The position numbers and the translations under genes are program-made. Of a DNA stretch of 64,000 bases, positions 53,672 through 64,000 are shown piece by piece. The DNA lies in the NCBI RefSeq assembly GCF_023053635.1, contig NC_086182.1, forward strand, positions 6,659,001 to 6,723,000, written 5' to 3'. Under the pieces are notes generated by a model. That model made no database searches. It worked only from the letters and a program-made list of their open reading frames with translations, and had not been told where the DNA came from. The DNA comes from Elgaria multicarinata webbii. Its lineage: Eukaryota; Chordata; Lepidosauria; Squamata; Anguidae. The first letter of the stretch is position 1. Each line of letters begins with the position of its first letter.

Positions 53672-54080
53672 AGAGCTGGCCTTGGAATGAGGTGGGGTGA
53701 AGCCCCTGCCTCAGGCGGCAGAACAGGAGGAGCAGTGAACTGTGCTGCTCCCCCTGCCTCCTCCGGAAGGGCCTGCCAGTGCTGCCTCCAGCGGGTGCTC
53801 CAGAGAGCCCCATCAGCAGGGCTGGTGAGGGCTCTCTGGAGCAGCCGCCCGCCCGGCGATGCTAGCACCTGTTCTGGAGGGCTCTGCCAGTCCCACCTTC
53901 CCTCTGAAACAAATGCCGCAGCAAGAGAGCTGCCAGCAGGGCCCTCCAGAGCAGCCGCCCTCCCTCTGCTTCGCTCTGAGGGGACCCTCAGAGCGAAGCA
54001 GAGGACAGGCAGCTGCTCTCAGTCATCCGCCCTCTGGCTCCTGCTGAGAATCAGTGTGAGCCAGAGGAAAGGCGGGATCT
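53672..54080. mobile_element. Decayed hAT-type palindrome-rich element
   Basis: CAGAGCTGGCCTTGGAATGA resembles the CAGGGCCGG end. The interior has fold-back blocks: TGCTCCAGAGAGCCC / GGGCTCTCTGGAGCA and a perfect 20-bp hairpin at 53963-53982/53985-54004 (CCTCTGCTTCGCTCTGAGGG). Right end not clear. Confidence 0.5.
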
Positions 54081-54559
54081 CTGGAGGGAGGTGTCGGGCA
54101 AGGAAGCAGCTAGCGTAGTTCTTCGTAGAGCCAGCCAGGCCAAAATGCCGGGTTCAAATCCTTGGTTCATTGCCTTCTGGCTCGTGCAATGTGACCATGT
54201 GACAGTGTTAAGATGGGGGCAATGTGGAGGCAGTAAAGGGGTTGGGTGGGTGGGTGTAACATGACAGCAATAAGGGGGAAAGGGTAGGAACAGGGAGAGG
54301 GTGGGTGTAAGATGTGCGAGGGCTGCCTGGGTCCATAGTCACAGCCCCGAAACTATCGCCCAGAACCCAAGATCTATTCCCCAAAGCTCTGTGCACCCAT
54401 TGGTACCAATGGAAGATTCTTTTTTATAGGTAAATTGCCATGCAAAGAAGTTTTCCAGGGGATCACAGCTGCAGCCACATGCTGCTGCATTCCAGCAACA
54501 ACACCCCACAGCAATAAATCTTTCCCTGCATGGCAATGAAGCTTAGAAATCACTTTCCC

Positions 54560-54740
54560 CATTCGTTTGGGGGTGATCTGGGTCTCAGTGAGAATTAATT
54601 AAAGAATTCATTTTCTTTGAGATTATTTAGATGAGAAATTAATTGGCTGGCATTGCCTCTGCACCATTTAAATAATTCCTAGTAATTATTTCTACATTTG
54701 CCTATATAGCTATAAATCAACATATGCAAATTTTATGCTG
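54560..54740. promoter_or_regulatory. Candidate conserved non-coding element
   Basis: AT-rich, repeat-free stretch with GAATTAATTAAAGAATTC, GAAATTAATTGGC, TAGTAATTATTTC and an octamer ATGCAAAT. Composition and motif density suit a developmental enhancer; unproven. Confidence 0.3.
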
Positions 54741-55120
54741 ATTTGTATCCTATGGACTTGGGCCCTGAATCATTTACGTGCCTATCAACATCTCCGGCTT
54801 GGGCAACTTTTGCCCTGTTGTCAGGCGGGTCGTGCCCTAAGCTGGGTTGGCAGGGCAAGCAGTCCAGTTCCTCTCAGTGAATTTCCAGTAAGGTATCGCA
54901 AAGCAGAAGCATTGTCAGGTCAGTCCGTAGTCTGTTGCCAAGGGGTCGTGGAGCCAAGCGTCGAAGCAGTCAGGGAGCGTCCAGAAAAGCAGCATCAGAA
55001 GCGTTGCCGAGGGTCTAGGAATCAGTCAAGAAGCCGAGGAAACGGACGGTTTGCCTTCAGCGAGGTATACCTGGGCCTGATCTGATTTATAGCCGGCTGT
55101 TAATTACCACACCTGGATCA

Positions 55121-55411
55121 TCAAGGCTGTGTGTGGTACTTAAGTGCTCTCTCCTGCTGTGATTGGCTTTTCTTCCTTCGCTGTTCCAGCCGTTTGCTTT
55201 TCCTCCGCTGCACCGGCTGAATTACGTCCTGCAATTCAGGCATCTCTGGCATATAGCCCGATGTGCCAGGCTGCTCTTCTGCCTCCTGCACTTGAGAAAC
55301 CTCTGAAATGCTCTCGGTCAGGGCCTCCACCCCTCCCTGTGCTTCTGGCTGTGGCACCATGAGCTGGCTCTCTTCCTCTTCCTCAGAGGACTCTTCTTCG
55401 AGGTGAGGCAT
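55121..55411 (-). other. Acidic open frame (96 codons), possible retroelement scrap
   Basis: MPHLEEESSEEEEESQLMVP followed by EVSQVQEAEEQPGTSGY and QRRKSKRLEQRRKKSQSQQE: a Glu-rich N-terminus and a basic C-terminus. No domain recognised and no flanking LTRs found. A chance frame or an old retroelement remnant are both possible. Confidence 0.3.
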
Positions 55412-55499
55412 GACAGCTTTCTACCAGCAGCTACTTGGTGACAAGGTTGCAGCCATTTTCTCACCGGTGCAAACTTATGCCAGCACCCAGCGTAACTTC

Positions 55500-56341
55500 A
55501 AAGCTAGACTACTGCGATGTGCTTTATAAAGGGCTGACCTTCTGAACACTTCAGAGGCATCAGGTGGTGCTACGTACCGCAGCTTGTCTTCTAAAATAGG
55601 GGTGGGTTCCTTTCCCAACTCAAGTAGCTGGGGACAATCTATAAAGGCCCCCAAACCCTGGGCCAGCACAACTAAGAGACTTCTCTAACCACCATGATAG
55701 CGACGAATCTCCAGGAATGCTTTCTGAAGTACAGATCTGCAAGGGTGTACTGGCCGGCGAGATCACATTACGCCAGTCCTTTTACAACTTCACTGGCTGC
55801 CAGTCCAGGTCCGGGCCCGATTCAAAGTGCTGGTATTGACATTTAAAGCCCTAAACGGTTTGCGGCCAGGTTATTTGAAGGAACACCTCCTCCCATATGT
55901 ACCTGCCAGGACCTTAAGATCATCCACAGGGGCCCTTCTCCGTGAGCCCCTGCCAAAGGAAGTGAGGCAGGTGGCTACTAGGAGGAGGGCTTTCTCCACT
56001 GTGGCACCCCGGTTGTGGAATGAGCTCCCCAGAGAGGTCCGCCTGGTGCCTACACTGTTCTGCTTTCGTCGCCAGCTGAAGACCTTTTAATTCTCTCAGT
56101 ATTTTAACACTTAATTTTAACTTAAATTTAAATTTTACTGTTCTAACTCTGTATTTTAATCTTATATCAATTTTGTTGCGTGGTTTTATCCTGGTTGTGC
56201 TTTTTATACTGTATTTTGTAATTGTGCTTTTAACATGTTGGTTGTTTTATTATGGTTTTAACTTTTGTGAACCGCCCAGAGAGCTTCGGCTATTGGGCGG
56301 TATAAAAATGTAATAAATAAATAAATAAATAAATAAATAAA
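55500..56341 (+). mobile_element. L2 LINE, C-terminal coding plus 3' tail
   Basis: AAGCTAGACTACTGCGATGT at the left; LVLTFKALNGLRPGYLKEHL, LREPLPKEVRQVATRRRAFS and TVAPRLWNELPREVRLVPTL are open from 55827 to the stop near 56090. The 3' UTR ends GTGAACCGCCCAGAGAGCTT, CGGCTATTGGGCGGTATAAA and an (AATA)n tail. The region before 55740 is more decayed. Confidence 0.88.
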
Positions 56342-56865
56342 GGGTGCACAGAGAAGTATTCTCAGTGTCCTCACGTCAACTCTAGAATTTTATTCACCTT
56401 GAGACACATCAAAGGCTGAATCTGTGTCTTCCAGACATGGCACAAAATGCTTTGATTCAAACTGGATTTGGGTGGCTGGGGATAGGGTGGAATAATTAGC
56501 ATTCCCACAATCCCTTATGGGGTGGATTAGAAGGCCAATCAATCAGTAATATTCAACGATTACAGCTCCACAGAAAATGCCCGAAATCTACATTGCCGTA
56601 ATACCTTTATTAGAGATATCTCAGATAGAATCTCAGCTCCAAAGAACGGCTTTGAGGTTCCTTTTGAAAAACGACAACACACCCGCGTCTCAGACAAGCA
56701 TCTTAAAATGTATGCAGGTGTCAGTTAAGAAAGCTTTTGTGTGACGATCGATGCTGGCAAAATTCCGACAGGCTTGTAGACGATAATTATTATTTTGCAA
56801 ATTATTACCTTTGCAAATGTTATTGTTAATTCAGATGTTAATTCAGCTGGACAACCCTCTGTCAG
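56342..56865. other. No gene recognised
   Basis: Unique-looking sequence between L2 and CR1. Confidence 0.4.
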
Positions 56866-56960
56866 GGATGCTTCAGGGTGGATTCCTGCATTGAGCAGGG
56901 GGTTGGACTCGATGGCCTTGTAGGCCCCTTCCAACTCTGCTATTCTATGATTCTATGTCC
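56866..56960 (+). mobile_element. CR1 LINE 3' terminus
   Basis: CAGGGATGCTTCAGGGTGGA, GGGGGTTGGACTCGATGGCC and TATTCTATGATTCTATG, the intact CR1 end with its octamer repeats; extreme 5' truncation. Confidence 0.92.
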
Positions 56961-57680
56961 TGTCTTTCTGAAGTGGGATGACTTTCGGAGCTAGGACAGG
57001 AGGCCGGAGCAGACCATACTATTGGCCCAACCCTCTTTATCCCGCCCTTCTCCATTTGGCCCTGCCCATTTTTGAATGAACTGAACAAATTCCAAGGCAC
57101 TTGACTTGCTAACTTGCAAAGGAAATGTGGGTGTTTAAAACTTGACAGGGCCTTAAGGTCACGGGCGCATGGAATATAATGCATTTTCTTTCGCTTTCCG
57201 GCTTGTTAAGAGGAGCCGCCAGGACAGCACATAGTTCAGCTGTTCACAAGGACCGGTCTGATGTGTTCCTGTGGGAACCGTGGCAGCATCAGGCAGGCGG
57301 CCCCAGAGCGCCTAATTAGTGGGCCCTGGCCAGAGGAACCAGCTAATGGCCAACGTCAGCCTCTGTATCTTATCTTGAAAGACAGCTGCTGCATGCATTT
57401 GATGTACCCCTTATTGCTAACCCCGTGTCACTGCAGCTCCCTGCCAGGATACATTTTCATATCTGGGGCTCTCAAGGCTGCTTTAGATGGAAGCTCACAA
57501 CTCAGTCCGTATTTACTGTGACACTCCGTAGCTGTGGGAAGCAAATCACTGAAGGGTGAGTGACAGATTAAAATGTGGCTTGCGTTGTGTGAGCTGGACT
57601 TTCGGCAAAGGAAATGCACAGGTCCCACTCCGAGTGGATCCACTCATTGGGTTTGAGGGGCCTCTTGGAAAGGTGCCAGT
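56961..57680. other. No gene recognised
   Basis: Unique-looking sequence. Confidence 0.4.
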
Positions 57681-58108
57681 TAAGAACATCAGAAGAGCCC
57701 TGTTGGATCAGACCAAGGGTCCATCTAGTCCTGCATTCTGTTCAGTGGCCAAATAGTTGTTGACCAGGAACCCACAAGCAGGTCATGAGTGCAAAAGCGC
57801 CCTCCTGCCCATGTTCCCCAGCAAATGGAGGATATAGGCTTACTGCTGCTGATACCGGAGGTAGCACAGAGCCTTCAGGACTAGTAGCCATTGACAGCCT
57901 TCTCCTCCAGGAATTTATCCAACCCCCCTTTTGAAGCCATCCAAATTGGTGGCCATCACTACATCTTGTGGTAGCGAGCTCCATCGTTTAACTCTGCGCT
58001 GTGTGAAGAAGCCCTTCCTTTTATTTGTCCTGAACCTTCCACTAATCAGTTTCCTTGGATGACCCCATTGGATTCTAGTATTTTGAGAGAGGGACAAAAA
58101 CGGTTCCC
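57681..58108 (-). mobile_element. CR1-like LINE 3' end
   Basis: AAGAACATCAGAAGAGCCCT, GGATCAGACCAAGGGTCCAT, CCATTGACAGCCTTCTCCTC, AAATTGGTGGCCATCACTAC and GAGAGAGGGACAAAAACG: the longest minus-strand copy of this unit here. Confidence 0.85.
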
Positions 58109-60769
58109 CCTTTCCCCAGTTGAGGTCTATCTCCTAACCACGGGCAGATCTGGTGGTAGTGGCTGAGAAGCAGCCAACCACGTTAAACACTCAACTGTGC
58201 CGTGGGGCAACATTACGTGAAATGTGGGAGTGGAACCTCCCACATCCAGCTGCTGCTGTGTAAGTTTGTGGTCAGGGTCATGGGCGGGCAGAAGAGGGAA
58301 AGTGAACTTTCCCAGGGCGTTTGGGCCCTGGCACCTGGGTGATGAGTTCTGCTCTAAGAATCCCCCTTCTTCAAACTTTGCTCAGCGGTAAAGCTTGGGC
58401 TGGAAGGTGGAGCCCCAAATTCCAGGCCCCCACAGCCCAGGCCCTCCCCCCAAATAACTACCCAGAGAGCCGCAAGCAATGAGGGCACCAGAAGCAAACT
58501 CCATTTTATACCTGTACTCATGATGGTACTATGGCTTAACTGAGTTTAAAATGCAAGACTCCACATGCTCAGAGTATGGGTTGCAAAACAGTGTTGTTGT
58601 TGTTGTTGTTGTAACCTATCAGGAAGCAGTTGTAAAGCATAGAATAGCCCGGGAGGGGAAAGAAGAGAAATGTTAGTTGCGTGGGGCCTGACCGAAGTAA
58701 TACACATGACCATCTATAGGCTCCCCCAACCCATAAGATCATTAGGTCCAGGGTCTAAAATTATCTATCTGCACCACTGATGCTGCTTACAGAGCCTGAC
58801 TGGCCTGGAATCCTGTCGGATCAAGCAATCTGGCTGAGTCAACTTCTCTGTACTCTCTGCCTGCAATCGCAAGCACACAGGGGATCACAAAGTTGACAGA
58901 AACACCCCCCCCCCCCTCTACAGAAGTTCTGCAAGTCGTGCTGAACATGATCCAAGATGCCGTCTCGGTTCTGCCTGCCTTCAAGGAAGTAAAAAAGGAA
59001 CATGCAGGGGCAGGACTGCTAAAGCTCCCTGCCTGGTGAGGGCTTTAGATCCCGGCTCAAGAGCCACCTCCCCCCACCCCTCCCCGTAGGCGGATCATGA
59101 ACCCACAAGCTTCGGCATCTCCCCTTTTCCTCGCTCTCATGTGTCGGGTCCCAGCTGGCTGCCAAATTGGCTGCATGTTCCTCTCCTTGCCCCCGTGAAA
59201 TGCTGAGTGATGCCTACAGAACGCTCAGAAGGGATCCGTCAGGCTGCAGCTAAACAGCCTCGCAAGCATCTGGATTTGCGAGGCTGGAGCACCCTGCTGG
59301 GTTATTTACTCGTGAGTCGCCAACAGGAAAGGGAAGTGGGTGGGAGGAAAGGGCCTGCTAAGCTCATTGCTGTGAGTGCTGATGGCCTCCTTTTAGGTGG
59401 GCTACTTAAGCATTCTTGGGTGTGGGGGCTTTTTTGTATTGTATGCAACTGTTGTGAAGGGCTATTGGAATTCTTGATTAAAAATCCACGCAGTGCCCCT
59501 GACCACTCGCTGGAAAAATGATGAATACGTTAAAGAACTTACATAAGGACACAGTAGTGTAAGGTATCTTACTTCAGATCCACTGGGCCGATTTTGCTCA
59601 TTTTTCTTTTGAACTGAAGCTTGAATAATGTAGATGGGCAGAAGAGATCGAAAGTTTGAAAAAGTTCAAAACTCGAGCTTTAATAGCCAAACGTTATGTT
59701 TCCGTGCCCTGGCAAGGGGCCTGAGGCGGTCGGGGAACTACCACTTCCACGCCGGCATGCAGGAGAAAAACACAAAGGCAGGGACAGAGGGAGGCCCTTG
59801 GGCTTTGTGGATCGAGCCCACTCTCGGAGTGGACATATTGGCGGCGGGGATGGTGGTGAAAGCAGTGGCGAACGCTCTGAGATGGTGGAGGAGGAAAAGC
59901 TGGGTTTTAACATGAGGGGGGGAGGGAAGGAGGTGGGCTTGAGGCCCGAGGGGAAGAAGTGAATGTCATTCAGCGGCTACGGGTGTGAGGAAGGGAGGGC
60001 TAAAAGTTCTCAGTTGCATTGAAGGAAAGTAACCTCCATGCAGCTTCTGGAGGACTGACATAATGGGAGTCAAGGAACAGTATGCGTCACCCTCAGACTA
60101 TCAGCACCCATGGCCACGTGGGCTTTACACTAGTAAGAAATAATGCTAGACAAACCCTTAAGCCTCTGAATCTCTTCCTGTTTCTGCATTTGCACAATCC
60201 TGCACACTGGCTGCACAGATGACCTGAGCAACCTGGACTGCTGCAGGCATTCAACTCGCACCCATTGCGAAGTCTTCCTTGGTCCCTGCATTGACATAGG
60301 ATCCTCCACCGCCACTGTTGAACAAGAGATTCCCTCTCCTTCTGCATCAGGCCTGCAAGAGTCGAGGCCCCACTTGCAGGTTTACTCTTTTTGATGCTAC
60401 ACTGGAAGCATGTTCTTCCACTGGCATAAGATCACGCTGTCAGGATCAGGACCCATCTCCCTGCTATGTATCCTGAATCAGACTCAAGAGGCTGAAGAAG
60501 ACGACCAACCAAGATAGGAAAAGGGGGACGAAATTCTCCAAGACTCTCCAGGAGTCAAGGAGGGATCTTCCCAGGAGCTTATCGATCAGGAGGCCCAGGC
60601 TCACAGATCATTCTCCCCCCTGCCTCTAGGATCTCAGTCTTTGTTGGAGGGGGAGGGAGTGTTGGAATTGACAGATCTCAGAGTCCACCGCAGGGTCAAG
60701 CAGGCAGCGTTAAGGGGAGGTGGGAGGCAGTCCACTAGGCTAGCCACTCACCAGAGGTTACAGCCTGAA
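58109..60769. other. No gene recognised
   Basis: Holds a (TTG)n run at 58590-58612 and a poly-C at 58907-58917. The stretch 60360-60760 has a patchy coding look but many stops and no recognised domain. Confidence 0.4.
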
Positions 60770-60775
60770 TATTAT

Positions 60776-60826
<51 letters not shown>

Positions 60827-61610
60827 TTATTACCCGCCTCTCCCTTTGGATCGAGGCGGGGAACAACATTAGTGCAAGAATTTTTTTAAATTCTTGATTT
60901 TACATTAATCTGGGTAGGCCTGCCAGAAAAGGCAAGTCTTCAAAGCTGCCTTAAAATCACAAAGGGAGTTAATATTATGAATCTCCTCCGGCAGGCCGTT
61001 CCATAATCCAGGGGCGACAGAAGAGGTCCTCTGGGAAACCGATGTTGGCCTAGTCTTGGCTGACTGAAGTAAGTTCTCCCCAGAGCACCTGAACTGGGGA
61101 GAACTGTATGGGAGGAGGACTATATGGGAGAAGGCGATCCCGCAGGTAACCTGGACCCAAACCATTTAGGGCTTTAAAGGTAATGACCAACCCTTTGTAC
61201 TTTGCCCGGAAACTAATCGGCAGCCAGTGGAGTGATTTTAATGTTGGGGTAATATGCTCACCCCTAGATGTACCGGTGACCAACCTGGCTGCCATATTTT
61301 GAACTAGTTGAACTTTCCGAACTAGGTACAATGGTAGCCCTATGTAGAGTGCATTGCAGAAGTCAAGCCTTGAGATTACCAGCACGTGCACGGCCGTCTT
61401 CAGGTCTTCCGACTCTAGGAAGGGGCGCAGCGGGCGTATCAGCCGAAGCTGATAGTAGGCACGCCTGGCCGTCGCGTTTATCTGGGCTGTCATTTGGAGC
61501 AACGGATCCAGCAGCACCCCCAAACTGCGAACACAGTCTTTCAGGGGTATGATCCTCTCTGAAGGAGGGGTTTGGTAAAATCCTTTTGCCCATGGTGATA
61601 AACTGTCCAT
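60770..61610 (-). mobile_element. L2 LINE, C-terminal coding plus (AAT)n tail
   Basis: Tail (AAT)n at 60770-60826 and CGCCTCTCCCTTTGGATCGA. The minus strand encodes PPSERIIPLKDCVRSLGVLL, QINATARRAYYQLRLIRPLR, SRLDFCNALYIGLPLYLVRK, LHWLPISFRAKYKGLVITFK and GLGPGYLRDRLLPYSPPP in a 186-codon frame. Near 61110 a short duplication of the GTATGGGAGGAGGAC text shifts the frame, and the C-terminus continues in another frame. Confidence 0.9.
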
Positions 61611-62904
61611 TTAATTGTTAGGCAACTGCCTTTCTTTTTCAGGCTAATTAAGCTTAGAGAATAGCTCCTAGCATTCACACTCCCTTCAGGTGTGAAGAAA
61701 TGTCTCTTTACTGAATAAATCTTTGTGGATTGCACGGCAGACTTTTTAATTGTTTCACATCTCGGCAGGAGCGCTTGGAATCACCACACGCCAACAGTTT
61801 TTGTTGGTTGTACAATGGGCCCATCTGCCACACAGATGGGCAGATAGGGAGAGAAAGGCCCAGCACACAAGGACATCTCCACTGGTCTGAAGGGCAAGGT
61901 ACACAATGCATGTCTATCCAACTCCCTTCCAAGTTTGTGTGGAAGTACAGATTAGCCTAGTTCACCCCAATCTCACTTTAGATTTACACATTCTCTTTCC
62001 CCTAAAAATCCAGAAGCTCTAATGCTCAGTATTCCTAGACTCTTGGACAAGCTGCCCAGATGCAAAGGAGAGCAGAGTGCCTATGTTCTTAAAGTTCAAG
62101 ATGGATAAACATTTTTAAAGCACAGTGGGTTCTTCACCTACAGCATGAACTTGGCTTCTCAAGTGCTGTCACAACGATACTGTCTTAACTCTCCTGTCAT
62201 GCATCGAGGCTTCCCGAAAATATTAGAAGTAGTTTAAAAAGGCAGATATGCAATTCTGTATGCCTGTGGTCAGCCTTCACTCCCAACCCACATCAGGTAA
62301 GTATCATATGGTTAAATCCATTTGCAGATACCTGTTGTAGTATGGATTATGGAGATGTGTTGGTGATGTCACCAGCGCTAGCCAATAGTTGCCCACCAAT
62401 CTCCAAATCAAGAAAAAAAGGGTGGGGGAGAGATGAAATCTTGAGGGTGCATAATTGGGGCAATAAATCCGTCTTTTTGTGCATCCGTGAGATTTCACCA
62501 CCCCACTTTTTCTTTGTTATTAGTCCCTTTCCTGAAACACAATAAAGAGCAACAGAGACTTCCTGCCGCCCCCCCACCCCTTCCCGCCCCCGACTCAAAG
62601 CCTGCCCTAGGATAGAACAAGTATTTTAAAGGGACATGGTGGGAACCACCTCTGCCTTTTAAAAAAGAGAAGCTGTATGGGGAATTTTGAATAGCCCAGA
62701 CCTGCTGAAATCTCCTTTTCTGCCTTAAGGAACAGGAGCCCTGTCCCACTTTGCTTGTTAGGGTCTCTTAAAGCCTGTCCTTTTTCATGAGTTTTGAGAA
62801 GAACTGAGGACTCTTGGACCTCCATCTCTCAAGAGGCATGGAAGATGGGAATATTAATGCCTATTAACAAAGGGAGTCTCTCCTTTGCAGGTTAGTTAGA
62901 GCGG
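61611..62904. other. No gene recognised; weak MITE scrap
   Basis: Near 62700-62755 CTGCTGAAATCTCCTTTTCT and CAGGAGCCCTGTCCCACTTT resemble one arm of the TAGGGTGACC family. GTAAGT at 62297 has no bounded exon upstream. Confidence 0.4.
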
Positions 62905-63058
62905 AGACTGATGGCTCCATTGTCAGTGGGTTGCAGTCAGAACCAGCCAGAACCCTAAAGGAGCTCTCCAAGGTGCTCTCCTTTAGAGTTCTGACTGGCT
63001 GGAACTGAAACCCGGAGTGGATTCACCACCCCACTGACATCAAAGCCATCAGCCTCTA
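62905..63058. mobile_element. CAGTGGAGG-family MITE
   Basis: GGAGACTGATGGCTCCATTG at the left, GAAACCCGGAGTGGATTCAC and AAGCCATCAGCCTCTACT at the right, with the inner fold-back CTAAAGGAGCTCTCC / GGTGCTCTCCTTTAG. Confidence 0.75.
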
Positions 63059-64000
63059 CTTGCCTACTTTGGGGAGGAAACATCTCCCAAATATTTGGAT
63101 TTGGACTAAAGCACCAAAGTAAACAAAATCTCCATGCACTGGCCACTGAACAGACATTGCTGGGTTAGTTCTCGTCCCTCCTGCCACTATCCTTCAACTT
63201 CCCTCCTCAGAACAAACATCTTGCATGAAGCCTTTCTGCCGCCGAACGCCTTCCTCCAATGGCTACAGTTGTACATCTCCATTTGCTCACGGTTCCCATC
63301 CTCGGGCACGTGCCCGTCCCTCCTCTGTTGTTGCCCCCTCCACCTCTGACAAAAATTAAATAGTAAGCTCCTTGGGGGTACAGACCTTTTTTTCCTCCCC
63401 CTCCCTTTTCTGCTCACCCTACCCTGTCGAAGTGCCATGTGTACAATAAAATCAAACATAAAAACGTAATTAAGGTTTTTATCAGGCTTTTAAATGAGGT
63501 TTTATTACAAGTAAACCTAATTACGTTTGTACAACACCTCCAACACTCTGCCTCACAGGCTGCAGCCTGAGGCGTTTCCACCAGGCCTAGCTACAGCCTT
63601 TTCCCTCTTCACTCCTCAGTAGTGGTAGCAGGCTTTAGTAGGCCCTTGGCATGGGGCTACCAACAGGCGCCCACCTAGCAGCGGGCGCTGCCGTCACTCC
63701 ATTGAGCTCCGTGTCCAACATGGCCGCTGCCAGCCACACACATCCCGCCCCGCCCAGAAGTCCTCACCTGAGCTGGAAGCATCTGCACTACTCCTTCATA
63801 ACAGTATTGACAGGTGTTGGGGCCATGACACATTCCATACACCGTTTTCAAACTGCTTCCAGAGCGTTACATCATGCTTGGTGTAGATCTGGCTTGGGAA
63901 GCAGCTACCATCTTACACCCCCGCCCCCACATGCAATGCCTGAGGTGGATGGAGGTGGCAGCGCTGGGCGATGGCCCCATGGTGGTGGCGTGAGGCTATA
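63059..64000. other. No gene recognised; possible repeats at the right edge
   Basis: AGTAAGCTCCTTGGGGGTAC near 63363 is typical of an old repeat 3' end. An inverted repeat lies at 63464-63525. The block 63768-63890 (CTGGAAGCATCTGCACTACT ... GTGTAGATCTGGC) looks like a dispersed element but I cannot name it. Confidence 0.4.
63464..63525. other. Inverted repeat around AT-rich loop
   Basis: AAACGTAATTAAGGTTT and AAACCTAATTACGTTT are reverse complements apart from one base, spaced by about 30 nt. Part of a larger imperfect fold (GTACAA near each outer end). Confidence 0.6.

Noticed and set aside
61050-61610. 186-codon minus-strand frame
   Set aside because: It is L2 LINE coding sequence, not an independent gene.
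62282-62302. Strong GTAAGT donor on the plus strand
   Set aside because: No acceptor-bounded open exon precedes it.
1-64000. CRISPR arrays, tRNA or rRNA genes, bacterial operons
   Set aside because: None seen. tRNA-like words occur only as the heads of SINEs, and the tandem repeats are microsatellites or MITE-internal.

Overview
The window looks like nuclear DNA from a squamate reptile (lizard or snake), read from its repeats: L2 LINE 3' ends, CR1 LINE 3' ends, 5'-truncated L1, a tRNA-derived SINE of the Sauria type, CORE-SINE-like copies, and many short hAT and other fold-back DNA transposons. There are no operons or bacterial features, and almost every long open frame is a chance frame or the remnant of a repeat.

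Layout: 1-12.8 kb is dense repeat (old L2 with a YADDT reverse-transcriptase motif, several hAT MITEs with perfect 8-bp target duplications, CR1, and a SINE nested in a hAT element). 12.8-21.3 kb carries L2, two CR1 tails (one split by a MITE with about 107-bp inverted ends), a 5'-truncated L1 with a 13-bp target duplication and, on the minus strand, two convincing host exons (20573-20650 and 15804-15971). Both exons are phase 0 with good splice sites and belong to one unrecognised gene; the 4.6 kb between them is a repeat-filled intron. 22.5-28.3 kb is a stack of nested insertions: an L1 fragment, a CR1-like tail, a hAT element, and a young Ty1/copia LTR retrotransposon (24123-28143, minus strand) inserted inside a palindromic MITE. 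28.4-42.6 kb is mixed repeat and unique sequence, with an AT-rich, homeobox-site-like block at 37.9-38.3 kb and a perfect 21-bp hairpin at 36.9 kb. 42.6-48.9 kb holds two large hAT elements of the CAGGGCCGG family, one with a hairpin minisatellite inside it, plus SINE, L2 and nested-palindrome MITEs. 48.9-64 kb is unique sequence broken by a 583-bp Harbinger-type MITE with a giant GC-rich palindrome, L2 and CR1 pieces, and microsatellites.

The only host protein-coding evidence I trust is the two-exon minus-strand gene piece. The rest records successive transposition. The best leads are the copia element, whose primer-binding site matches the anticodon arm of initiator tRNA-Met (half-tRNA priming as in Drosophila copia), and two hAT MITE families with different ends that share the same internal core. 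Coordinates of repeats without visible target duplications are approximate.
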